Source: Bacillus yapensis (GTDB lineage Bacteria; Bacillota; Bacilli; Bacillales; Cytobacillaceae). Taken from it: DNA of 64,000 bases. Location: assembly GCF_005280205.1 (NCBI RefSeq), contig NZ_SUND01000017.1:55878-119877 (forward strand). Direction: 5' to 3'. The translations under genes were made by a program, and so were the position numbers. How positions within the stretch are numbered: the stretch's first letter is position 1; the number at the start of each line of letters is the position of its first letter. Positions 1 to 6,948 of the stretch are shown piece after piece. Under the pieces are notes generated by a model. It had not been told where the DNA came from and did no database searches. It saw only the letters and a list, made by a program, of their open reading frames with translations.

Positions 1-647
1 TGCAGATTTCGGAAAAATTCTTTAAGTTTTCAGGAGTACTGTTAATATTTGGAGGGTTAATTGCGGCGATTGGGCATTTGTTGAAGCCACAAGAGCCGAC
101 AACGGAAGCGGGAATTGAGCCGTTTATTTCACAGGCTTTATTATCAGATTCGTTCCTTGTCGTTGGAATACCGATTGTTGTTCTTGGGTTAGTTGGGATA
201 TTTCTTCGCCAAAGTGGGAGCTTAAAGTGGTGGGGGTGGATTGCCTATCCGGCAACGGCAATTGGAATTTTATACGCAGATTTGATTCAACCTGTTATTC
301 GTATCATCGCCTATCCGTTTGTGTTAGCAAATACTAGCACGGAGGATGAAATCTATACAGCCGTCACAACGATTTATGATCAAGACCCATTCGGTTACTT
401 TTTCCCGGTTATACTTTTAAGTTTAATTGGACCGCTATGGGCAGCATTTTGCTTTTGGAAAGCAAAAGTTTTTCCTACTTGGCTCGTCATTCTACTAGCC
501 TTGCTTTTACCCATTTTCATTCTTTCACCAATGGTAGGCTTTTATAATTTCCCCGCGTATCTATATGTCGTATTTGGAATTTATGGATTCCTAATGATTA
601 GAAATTTTCGCCCTTCTAAAAAAGTGGTTTCCGAAGCAGTTCAATAA
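1..647 (+). CDS. Multi-pass membrane protein, 5' end cut by window edge
   Basis: The reading frame is open leftwards to base 3 without a stop, so the gene begins outside the window; a TTG at 78 could be taken as a start but the residues before it (phase of base 3) form a hydrophobic helix that belongs to the same membrane protein. The visible part has about five or six hydrophobic segments separated by short loops and ends in a basic tail. I do not recognise the family and assign no function. A hairpin terminator follows directly. Confidence 0.6.
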   Translation, partial: QISEKFFKFSGVLLIFGGLIAAIGHLLKPQEPTTEAGIEPFISQALLSDSFLVVGIPIVVLGLVGIFLRQSGSLKWWGWIAYPATAIGILYADLIQPVIRIIAYPFVLANTSTEDEIYTAVTTIYDQDPFGYFFPVILLSLIGPLWAAFCFWKAKVFPTWLVILLALLLPIFILSPMVGFYNFPAYLYVVFGIYGFLMIRNFRPSKKVVSEAVQ

Positions 648-650
648 AAA

Positions 651-679
651 ATGCCTTCCCACAAGGGGAGGCATTTTTG
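651..679. terminator. Bidirectional terminator
   Basis: Ten-base inverted repeat (ATGCCTTCCC / GGGGAGGCAT, one mispair) with a 4-base loop, flanked by A and T runs. It lies between two convergent genes and can serve both. Confidence 0.8.
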
Positions 680-681
680 CG

Positions 682-1404
682 TTATTCTTTCGTTGGGATG
701 ATGCAGCTTTCATCTGTACATACTGCACCCGTGTCTTGAGATAAATCCTCAAAAAGGGGCTTCGGATTTTCTTCCTCCCACACCTTTTCAAGAGCGTTCG
801 TAAACGTTTCAAGCGGCTGTGCACCAGAAATAGCATATTTTTGATTGATGATAAAGAATGGAACTCCTGTTATTCTAAATTGCTGAGCAATGATTTGATC
901 ATTGTTGACATCGACAGCAAATGCTTTTTCATCATTTAATATTTCTAATGCTTGTGCTCGATCGATGCCAGAAGCCTCGGCAATATCTGCTAGTGTTTCA
1001 AGGTCTCCGACATTTTTAGATTCAGTGAAATAACCATGAAGAAGATTCTCAGTCAGATCTTTTTCTTTTCCAACTGTTTTTGCAAATTTAGCTAAGCGGT
1101 GGGCATCAAACGTATTTGTTGGTTTCATATTATCGTAGTTATACGTTAAACCAATTTCAGCAGCTTGTGCGATCATGCCTTTGTTCATTTCTCGAACCTG
1201 CGCTTCACTTGTACCGAATTTTGCAGCTAAAGCTTCATAGATGCTTTGCTCTGTATACTTTGCAGTATTTGGATCGAGTTGAAAGCTCTTAAATTCAACC
1301 TCTACTTGATCCTGATGTGGAAATTGTTCAATAGCCATTTCTAGTCGACGTTTCCCTATATAACAAAATGGACAGACATAATCAGACCATACTTCGATTT
1401 TCAT
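682..1404 (-). CDS. DsbA family oxidoreductase, FrnE/YwbO-like
   Basis: About 240 residues. The N-terminus reads MKIEVWSDYVCPFCYIGKRR, which is the thioredoxin-fold strand plus CPFC active site typical of FrnE-type DsbA proteins (2-hydroxychromene-2-carboxylate isomerase superfamily). Further family marks are a helical insert in the middle, a GVPFFIIN cis-proline loop near residue 180, and GAQP after it. There is no signal peptide, so it probably acts in the cytoplasm on thiols. An upstream in-frame ATG three codons earlier is less likely than the ATG at 1404, which gives the family's usual N-terminus. The tail carries an extra CTDESC cysteine pair. It lies 57 bp downstream of an HxlR regulator on the same strand, suggesting a redox- or electrophile-responsive operon. 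Confidence 0.85.
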   Translation of the reverse strand: MKIEVWSDYVCPFCYIGKRRLEMAIEQFPHQDQVEVEFKSFQLDPNTAKYTEQSIYEALAAKFGTSEAQVREMNKGMIAQAAEIGLTYNYDNMKPTNTFDAHRLAKFAKTVGKEKDLTENLLHGYFTESKNVGDLETLADIAEASGIDRAQALEILNDEKAFAVDVNNDQIIAQQFRITGVPFFIINQKYAISGAQPLETFTNALEKVWEEENPKPLFEDLSQDTGAVCTDESCIIPTKE

Positions 1405-1461
1405 ATACAACACCTCACGGGTAATAGATTACCGTCAGTGTAGCACAAATACTGTAAAAAA

Positions 1462-1821
1462 CTAAGAAGATTGCTCAGTCGTTTTTTTCATTAGTTTTTG
1501 CTGTTTATGAATGGTATGATTCGTTCCCCATTCGTGCATGGCTGCTAAAATAGGATCCAAGCTTCTTCCGTATTCCGTAATAGAGTATTCCACTTTCGGA
1601 GGAACCTGTGGGTAGACCACGCGTTCAATTATATCCTCATCCTCAAGTTCACGAAGTTGCTTGGTGAGCATTTTTTGCGTAATGCCAGGCACATTTCGTT
1701 TTAATTCACTGAATCGCTGAGTTCCGTGCTTCATTAAATGTAAAAGAATAATCGGCTTCCATTTCCCAACTAATATGCCTAATGCGTCTTCGACCTTACA
1801 TAATTCCGGTTCAATGGTCAT
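1462..1821 (-). CDS. HxlR family transcriptional regulator
   Basis: 119 residues, the normal size of this winged-helix family. Residues around 10-100 show the HxlR pattern: LGILVGKWKPIILLHL, then FSELKRNVPGITQKMLTKQLRELE, then the wing ending VEYSITEYG. A cysteine at position 8 lies where YodB, CatR and HypR carry their redox-sensing cysteine, so thiol or electrophile sensing is plausible (inference). It heads a probable operon with the DsbA-like gene and is divergent from a flavin monooxygenase/FMN reductase pair; two palindromes lie in the divergent intergenic region. Confidence 0.88.
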   Translation of the reverse strand: MTIEPELCKVEDALGILVGKWKPIILLHLMKHGTQRFSELKRNVPGITQKMLTKQLRELEDEDIIERVVYPQVPPKVEYSITEYGRSLDPILAAMHEWGTNHTIHKQQKLMKKTTEQSS

Positions 1822-1837
1822 TTTATATTCTCCTTAA

Positions 1838-1880
1838 TAGTATCCTTTTTGATACTATACAACTTTTAAGTGCGTACTTA
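1838..1880. promoter_or_regulatory. Two operator-like palindromes between hxlR and the monooxygenase
   Basis: TAGTATC/GATACTA (1838-1857) and TAAGT/ACTTA (1867-1880) are short inverted repeats in the divergent control region, immediately upstream of the hxlR start. Their place suits binding sites for the HxlR dimer; this is inferred from symmetry only. Confidence 0.45.
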
Positions 1881-1977
1881 CATTTTGATTTACTAAGGTC
1901 CATAATAACATGTTGTAGGGAAAGATCAACTGATAATCGGGGACACTACTCATATGAGTTCAGAAGGAGAGATAAGG

Positions 1978-3036
1978 ATGCAAAAATATAGAATTAATCC
2001 AGATGAAGGTCTGGAGTTTGGAATATATACGCTTGGCGATCATTTGCCAAATCCTGAAACAGGAGAAAGAATTTCAGCACAAGAGCGACTTAAGGAAATT
2101 ATTGAATACGCAAAGCTAGCTGATCAAGCGGGCCTTGATTTTTTTAGCGTAGGGGAAAGCCATCAGGAGTATTTTGCCACACAAGCACATTCTGTCGTAC
2201 TTTCAGCAATTGCACAGGCGACAAAAAACATTAAAATAGGTAGCTCATCGACTATCATCAGTACCTCTGATCCAGTTCGAGTGTATGAGGATTTCGCGAC
2301 AATTGACTTAATTTCCGATGGCCGTGCAGAGATCATTGCAGGGCGTGCATCCAGAATCGGGCTGTTTGATTTATTAGGTTATAATGTTCGTGATTATGAA
2401 GAATTGTTTGAAGAAAAATTTGATCTTCTCGTGAAAATAAATGAAGAAGAAGTTATCAATTGGGAAGGAGAATTTCGTGCTCCGTTAAGAAACGCGAGTG
2501 TCCTCCCTCGTCCTAAAAATGGTTCTTTGCCTATTTGGCGTGCGGTTGGTGGTTCACCGGCTAGTGCCATTAAGGCAGGCTATGCAGGTGTACCGATGAT
2601 GATGGCTCATTTAGGAGGTCCTGTTTCTGTTTTTAAGCGGACAATTGATGCATATAGAGCGGCGTTACAAAGCAGAGGCTTTGACCCAGCGGAATTCCCA
2701 GTGGCAACTGCAGGATTTTTCTATGCCGCTGAAACTTCTCAGCAGGCGTTGCGTGAGATGTATCCTCATATAAATGAGGGGATGAAGAAGACAAATGGAC
2801 AAGGCTTTCCGAAGCAGCATTTTGCTCAAGGGGTCGACCCGCAAAATATTATGAACATCGGTAGCCCGCAGCAAATTATTGAAAAAATTCTTCATCAGCA
2901 TGAAGTATACGGACATCAGCGTTATATTGCGCAAATTGATTTTGGCGGTGTACCATTTGAACGTTTAATGAAAAACATTGAGCTGATTGGGACAGAAATT
3001 TTACCAGCAATTAAGAAATATACAAAGAAAAAATAG
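1978..3036 (+). CDS. LLM-class flavin-dependent oxidoreductase
   Basis: About 352 residues with the bacterial luciferase-like TIM-barrel signature: EFGIYTLGDH at the start, LADQAGLDFFSVGESH, IKIGSSSTIISTSDPVRVYEDFATIDLISDGRAEIIAGRAS, and GGSPASAIKAGYAGVPMM. The family oxidises substrates with O2 and reduced FMN. The ATG at 1978 is chosen because it has an AGGAG-type SD just upstream and yields the family N-terminus; an ATG at 1954 lacks one. The FMN reductase gene starts 12 bp downstream and would supply FMNH2, so the two form a two-component monooxygenase operon. The substrate cannot be told from the sequence. Confidence 0.9.
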   Translation: MQKYRINPDEGLEFGIYTLGDHLPNPETGERISAQERLKEIIEYAKLADQAGLDFFSVGESHQEYFATQAHSVVLSAIAQATKNIKIGSSSTIISTSDPVRVYEDFATIDLISDGRAEIIAGRASRIGLFDLLGYNVRDYEELFEEKFDLLVKINEEEVINWEGEFRAPLRNASVLPRPKNGSLPIWRAVGGSPASAIKAGYAGVPMMMAHLGGPVSVFKRTIDAYRAALQSRGFDPAEFPVATAGFFYAAETSQQALREMYPHINEGMKKTNGQGFPKQHFAQGVDPQNIMNIGSPQQIIEKILHQHEVYGHQRYIAQIDFGGVPFERLMKNIELIGTEILPAIKKYTKKK

Positions 3037-3048
3037 GGGGTTCGCGAT

Positions 3049-3615
3049 ATGAAAATCGTTGGCTTATCAGGCTCAAAGGTGGGCTCAAAAACTAGAACCG
3101 CGATGAATTATACGATCGATGCCCTCGTGGCAAAATATCCAAAAATAGAAGTAACTCTAATTGATTTGGCTGAATACGATGTGCAGTTTAGTGATGGGCG
3201 CAATTATCTCGAATATGAAGGCGACACTGGCTATGTGACAAAAGCGATTATGGAAGCAGATGCCATCATTATCGGGACACCAATTTTTCAAGCATCAATT
3301 CCTGCGACATTAAAGAACGTATTTGACCTTCTTCCAGTCAATGCTTTGCGTGATAAAATTGTTAGCATGTTTGTGACAGCAGGATCTGCCAAACATTATT
3401 TGGTTGCCGAGCAACAGTTAAAACCGATTTTGTCCTATATGAAAGCACAAATCGTTCAAACCTATGTATTTATTGAAGAAAGCGATTTTCACCGGAAAGA
3501 AATTGTCAGTGATGATGTCTTGTTTCGGATTGAACGATTGGTGGAGGACACGGTCGTTTTAACAGAGGCTTATGGAAAAATTCGTGAAGAGAAAGACGCT
3601 GAATATGATTTTTAA
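3049..3615 (+). CDS. NADPH-dependent FMN reductase family protein
   Basis: 188 residues, flavodoxin-like fold. MKIVGLSGSKVGSKTRTAM is the phosphate-binding loop of the FMN_red family (SsuE/MsuE-like), followed by ADAIIIGTPIFQASIPATLKNVFDLL, the typical GTPIY-type flavin contact. Soluble, with no signal peptide. Its stop is followed within 30 bp by a strong terminator, closing the two-gene operon with the upstream flavin monooxygenase. Confidence 0.88.
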   Translation: MKIVGLSGSKVGSKTRTAMNYTIDALVAKYPKIEVTLIDLAEYDVQFSDGRNYLEYEGDTGYVTKAIMEADAIIIGTPIFQASIPATLKNVFDLLPVNALRDKIVSMFVTAGSAKHYLVAEQQLKPILSYMKAQIVQTYVFIEESDFHRKEIVSDDVLFRIERLVEDTVVLTEAYGKIREEKDAEYDF

Positions 3616-3640
3616 ATATGCTTGATCTATATGATAAAAG

Positions 3641-3679
3641 ACGAAGCTGTCCACTTGGGGCAGCTTCGTTCTTTTTATG
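3641..3679 (+). terminator. Rho-independent terminator
   Basis: Stem ACGAAGCTG/CAGCTTCGT with inner pairs, followed by T-rich sequence; closes the monooxygenase/reductase operon. Confidence 0.8.
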
Positions 3680-3774
3680 GAAGAATTACAGCCTTCACTC
3701 CGCTAAATAAAAAGTAGGGGAATGTTTCTGCCATTCTTGCACGTTTTTATCATATACAATTTGTCAGGAAACAT

Positions 3775-3879
3775 TCATTCAAGTAGCTTATAAACACCTT
3801 CAACATAAATATATAGTCCAAGGAGAAGTGCCCATATCAAAAAGCAAATGAAAAATAAAGTGTACTTTAGGAAATTCAT
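3775..3879 (-). CDS. 34-residue single-pass membrane peptide
   Basis: A very short frame starting at the ATG at 3879 behind an AAAGGAG SD with suitable spacing. The product begins MNFLKYTLFF and is almost entirely one hydrophobic helix with aromatic residues, followed by a short charged tail ending KLLE. I do not recognise it. Small membrane peptides like this are common in spore formers and are often missed in annotation. Confidence 0.55.
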   Translation of the reverse strand: MNFLKYTLFFICFLIWALLLGLYIYVEGVYKLLE

Positions 3880-3962
3880 AAATGAGTCTCCTTTTGAAAC
3901 ATGTTTGCGAAGCGATACGTCTATTAGTTATGGAGTACCAATTTTTTATAAGGGATGAAATC

Positions 3963-4157
3963 ATGACGTACCCAACTGTCGTTTTTAAGAAAAAAATCCA
4001 TGCTGTGAAGAACGAAACAACTTGTCTATGTGGGATGTCCTATCGATTTATGATCCCCAATAAGACGAAAGAGTTATTCAAGCCGATTCATTTTAGAAAA
4101 ATGAAAGAGATTACCTGCAAAAGATGCAAATACCTTCTAGCAGAGAGCTCTCCTTAA
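3963..4157 (+). CDS. Small protein with two cysteine pairs (zinc-ribbon-like)
   Basis: 64 residues from the ATG at 3963, which has an AAGGG-type SD; a longer frame from 3882 overlaps the SD of the divergent membrane peptide and is less likely. A CLCG knuckle and a CKRC knuckle about 32 residues apart suggest one zinc site. The 3' end overlaps the convergent gene at 4111 by 47 bp. Family not recognised; function unknown. Confidence 0.45.
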   Translation: MTYPTVVFKKKIHAVKNETTCLCGMSYRFMIPNKTKELFKPIHFRKMKEITCKRCKYLLAESSP

Positions 4158-4608
4158 ATTGCCGTAATGGAATTTGCTTGATCGTTCTGACCCCGTCCAA
4201 AATGAGGAGTGTAGAATCAAATGCCTCTTTTTTGACAAAAGAGGGAAGAGAACCTTGCTTCATTTGATATTCCAAGTGAAAGGAGCCGACACCTCCAGGC
4301 TCTATTCTGCCCGTACTACTGCTTCCTCTTGAAACCATCTTAATAAATTTGCTGTTAGGTACAAGCTCCATTTTAGCTGCAAGCTTTCGATGTGGTAAAA
4401 CAACTAACTCAATCCCATAATATCTGTCCCCAGGATAATCAAAGGTGCTTTCAAACGGTTCTGTACCTGTATTTTTTAGCTCAATGTCGTATCTTAAAAT
4501 ATTTTCTGCTGGGATAATCGTCGTTTCGATATTAGAAATTTCGATCATGTCTGCTCGATCAAAACCAGTAAGTATAAACATTAGAATTAATGCTGCTGCC
4601 TTTTTGAT
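4111..4608 (-). CDS. Third gene of the WxL locus; apparent ATC (non-AUG) start
   Basis: The only in-frame ATG (4581) has no SD. A GGAGG SD at 4617-4621 lies 8 bases before an ATC codon at 4608, and reading from there gives KKAAALILMFILTG, a textbook signal peptide; a TAG stop precedes it, and no ATG, GTG or TTG lies between. So translation may start at ATC, or the start codon has mutated. The mature part (about 145 residues) is strand-rich with RYDIELKNTGTEPFESTFDYPG, resembling Ig-like surface domains. It follows a DUF916 gene and a WxL-domain gene on the same strand, suggesting a cell-surface role in that system. Confidence 0.6.
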   Translation of the reverse strand: MKKAAALILMFILTGFDRADMIEISNIETTIIPAENILRYDIELKNTGTEPFESTFDYPGDRYYGIELVVLPHRKLAAKMELVPNSKFIKMVSRGSSSTGRIEPGGVGSFHLEYQMKQGSLPSFVKKEAFDSTLLILDGVRTIKQIPLRQFKESSLLEGICIFCR

Positions 4609-4681
4609 AAAAATCGCCTCCTAACTTCTTTACTTATTAGGATTTTCATCAGGAAACTGTCCTGGATATTGACGTTCTTTC

Positions 4682-5521
4682 CTACTCTTTGGTTTGTCCA
4701 TTGAGAGCGAGAGTGGAACTGACATGATATGTACCTGGCTCCAATGTTCCTTCTGCCCATGAAATAGGGTACTGAAATGTTGTCATAGGGGCCATTTTGA
4801 AGGAAGGAAGTTCTCCTTTGATGGAGAAATCATTATCTCCCTCTTTTGTAATTTCATATGTACCAGTTATATTAGGCACGATGACAGGATGGATATTTTC
4901 AACCGGTATCATCATAGCGATTTGTTCAGGTGAATAGGTAGGGGTGCCAAAAGAGATGTCCGTTGTACCTGTATAATCACCTATATCTACTTGAACTCCA
5001 TAATTTACGGCTTTATACTGGTCGATGAGAAGCTGAGACTGCTCTTCGTTATTGGCTAATTCTTCCGTTCCTTGAAAAACTCGAAATTCAACACTTCCAA
5101 GTAGGGTTCCAGAAATATTAGGTACCTTGACACTGAAATCTACAATCTTTGTCTCCAACGGTTCTAAATTTATTTCACTCGGAGTAGTTATTACATTTTT
5201 AAATTGATAGCTTTCTTCGATAATGCTTGTCGTATCAGATGCAGGCTCTTCTTGATAAATAATACCTTGCTTGCTGCTATACGCATTTAAACCACGAATG
5301 AGAACTTGCATTTGCTGATCACTCTTATTGATAACCCTTGCTTGGAGGGTGACGGTTTGATTCGGTTCGCCTTGGAAATGATAATAGCCTTCATTGCCAA
5401 TTTGCGATTGAGGAAAAATTGGTTCGACACTAAATTCAAAATCATTTTCAGCTGGATAAACAAATGGAGGAGGGAATGCTAATACTAAAAGGATGATCAT
5501 CATCCACGACCAACGTTTCAT
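4682..5521 (-). CDS. WxL-interacting (DUF916/DUF3324) surface protein
   Basis: 279 residues with an N-terminal signal peptide (MKRWSWMMIILLVLAF, cleavage near YPA). The mature start, FSVEPIFPQSQIGNEGYYHF, followed by LQARVINKSDQQMQVLIRGLNAY, matches the DUF916 peptidoglycan-binding domain of WxL-interacting proteins; the second half fits DUF3324. Known proteins of this type bind WxL-domain proteins and usually end with a membrane helix; here the frame stops at LNGQTKE before any helix. In the +1 frame the reading continues 19 codons to a TAA just before the next gene's SD, so a small frameshift is possible. It sits downstream of the WxL gene, separated by a hairpin. Confidence 0.8.
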   Translation of the reverse strand: MKRWSWMMIILLVLAFPPPFVYPAENDFEFSVEPIFPQSQIGNEGYYHFQGEPNQTVTLQARVINKSDQQMQVLIRGLNAYSSKQGIIYQEEPASDTTSIIEESYQFKNVITTPSEINLEPLETKIVDFSVKVPNISGTLLGSVEFRVFQGTEELANNEEQSQLLIDQYKAVNYGVQVDIGDYTGTTDISFGTPTYSPEQIAMMIPVENIHPVIVPNITGTYEITKEGDNDFSIKGELPSFKMAPMTTFQYPISWAEGTLEPGTYHVSSTLALNGQTKE

Positions 5522-5535
5522 GGAATCACTCCTAA

Positions 5536-5567
5536 ATAAAAAAGTCCCCCTTAGTATAGGAGGACTT
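5536..5567 (-). terminator. Intra-operon hairpin/attenuator
   Basis: Stem AAGTCC/GGACTT with extended pairs and a T run on the minus strand, between the WxL gene and the DUF916 gene. It would let the WxL protein be made in excess over the downstream genes. Confidence 0.65.
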
Positions 5568-5588
5568 CGATTAAATTAATCATATATA

Positions 5589-6170
5589 TTAAGGCGCAGT
5601 GTTTAAAGAAACAGTTGCAGTAGCTTTATAAGTTTTTGCGTATGCATTTGCTGGAATGGTTAATTTCACGCCCATGTTCTCCAATTTAAAGGAACCCATA
5701 CCCCCGCCTACTTGAGCAGACAGAAGTGTTATAGGTAAATTTGTATCTAGTGCTGTACCAAGTTCACCAACTGTTATAGGTGTAATCGTACTAGCATCTG
5801 ATGATGTTTCATCAACCTTACTCACAATTGGATCGGTTACTAATTTTAGTGATGATGCTTCTAGGCCTACATCAGTCCCATCTACTGCTTGGAATGGTGA
5901 TAGCTCAAGTGTTAGATTCCAACCTGCTCCTGTACCTCTTGCATCAATAATCTCACCAATTCCCCAATTGGCTGTTGCGATTGTTGAATAACCAGTCAGT
6001 GTTGTAGAAAGTTCACTAAATGTAATACTGTCAACTGTTAAATCTCCACCTGTAAGTGTAGTGGTTGATTCAGTTCCTGCTGCAAATGATTGAGTTCCAA
6101 ATGCTGTTACCGCAATTCCGAATGCTACAGTAATAGAAAGAGCTTTGGATACGAAAGAATTTTTCTTCAT
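5589..6170 (-). CDS. WxL-domain cell-surface protein
   Basis: 193 residues from the ATG at 6170, which has an AGGAGG SD; upstream in-frame ATG at 6230 lacks one. An N-terminal signal peptide (MKKNSFVSKALSITVAFG, cleavage after SFAA) precedes a threonine- and glycine-rich, strand-rich domain. GWNLTLELSPF carries the WxL motif of this non-covalent peptidoglycan-binding family; the usual second WxL near the C-terminus is degenerate (ATVSLNTAP). First gene of a three-gene locus with a WxL-interacting protein and a further secreted protein. WxL systems are best known in Lactobacillales, and a compact version in a Bacillus-type genome is of interest. Confidence 0.8.
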   Translation of the reverse strand: MKKNSFVSKALSITVAFGIAVTAFGTQSFAAGTESTTTLTGGDLTVDSITFSELSTTLTGYSTIATANWGIGEIIDARGTGAGWNLTLELSPFQAVDGTDVGLEASSLKLVTDPIVSKVDETSSDASTITPITVGELGTALDTNLPITLLSAQVGGGMGSFKLENMGVKLTIPANAYAKTYKATATVSLNTAP

Positions 6171-6461
6171 CAATGAATTCCTCCTAAAATGAATGAGATT
6201 ATATGAATGAATGCATAAACGACAAATCAATTTGTTGATTTGCTCTCATTCACTTCTCGAACATTCGGAGAAGATGAATTTGAATTCCATCAACAAGATT
6301 AATCATAAGAGATTTATTGATAGCTTGATAGATACGTTTTCGTCCCATATGAGGTATAAATTGGATAAGGTCAGAGTTAAGTGCAGGTGCAACCTGTTTC
6401 TTTATTTTTAAAGGGATAAAGTGTGTGGAAATAGAATAATTAACTTGAGAGGAGTGTGTCT

Positions 6462-6917
6462 ATGTTAAAATTCTTTGAATACAATTGGCAGGTCCGAGAT
6501 GAATGGTTTGAGTGGTGTAAACAACTACCTGAGGAAGAGTTATTGAAGAATCGAGTTGGAGGAATAGGAAATATTCTACATACGCTTTTACACATTGCTG
6601 ATGTCGAATATAGCTGGCTATATGCAATTGAAGGAAATGAACCTATTGAACCAGATTTCTCAGAATACGAGACACTTGAAAAAGCAAAGGAACTATCTGA
6701 TCGTTTCCGCGTAGAAGTAAAAGAAATTTTGAGCAAATATACTGGGGAAGATAAAGTGGTTACCGTTCCTTGGAATGATGAAAAGTATACAAAAATGGAA
6801 GTCATACATCATGTTATCGCTCATGAAATTCATCATATTGGTCAACTTTCTGTGTGGGCTCGGGAAATCGGCTTAAATCCAGTGTCCGCAAATTTTATCG
6901 GGAGAGGGCTGCAGTAA
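6462..6917 (+). CDS. DinB family metal-binding protein
   Basis: 151 residues forming a four-helix bundle. The family's histidine triad is visible: HTLLHIADVEYSWL near residue 45 and HVIAHEIHHIGQL near residue 125, which bind a divalent metal. DinB/YfiT-type proteins include thiol transferases and DNA-damage-inducible proteins of unknown activity, so no specific reaction is claimed. The ATG at 6462 is preferred over a GTG at 6456 because a GGAG SD ends one base before that GTG and seven before the ATG. It stands alone. Confidence 0.85.
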   Translation: MLKFFEYNWQVRDEWFEWCKQLPEEELLKNRVGGIGNILHTLLHIADVEYSWLYAIEGNEPIEPDFSEYETLEKAKELSDRFRVEVKEILSKYTGEDKVVTVPWNDEKYTKMEVIHHVIAHEIHHIGQLSVWAREIGLNPVSANFIGRGLQ

Positions 6918-6946
6918 AGCGATCATTCATGTAAATGATCGCTTCT
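6917..6946. terminator. Bidirectional terminator
   Basis: Perfect AAGCGATCATT/AATGATCGCTT stem between convergent genes. Confidence 0.8.
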
Positions 6947-6948
6947 TT

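Noticed and set aside
591..836. 81-codon minus-strand frame
   Set aside because: Spans a terminator and the end of the DsbA-like gene; shadow frame.
6211..6411. 66-codon frame before the DinB gene
   Set aside because: No SD, odd composition and overlap with the WxL signal region; the 290-bp gap appears non-coding apart from promoters.
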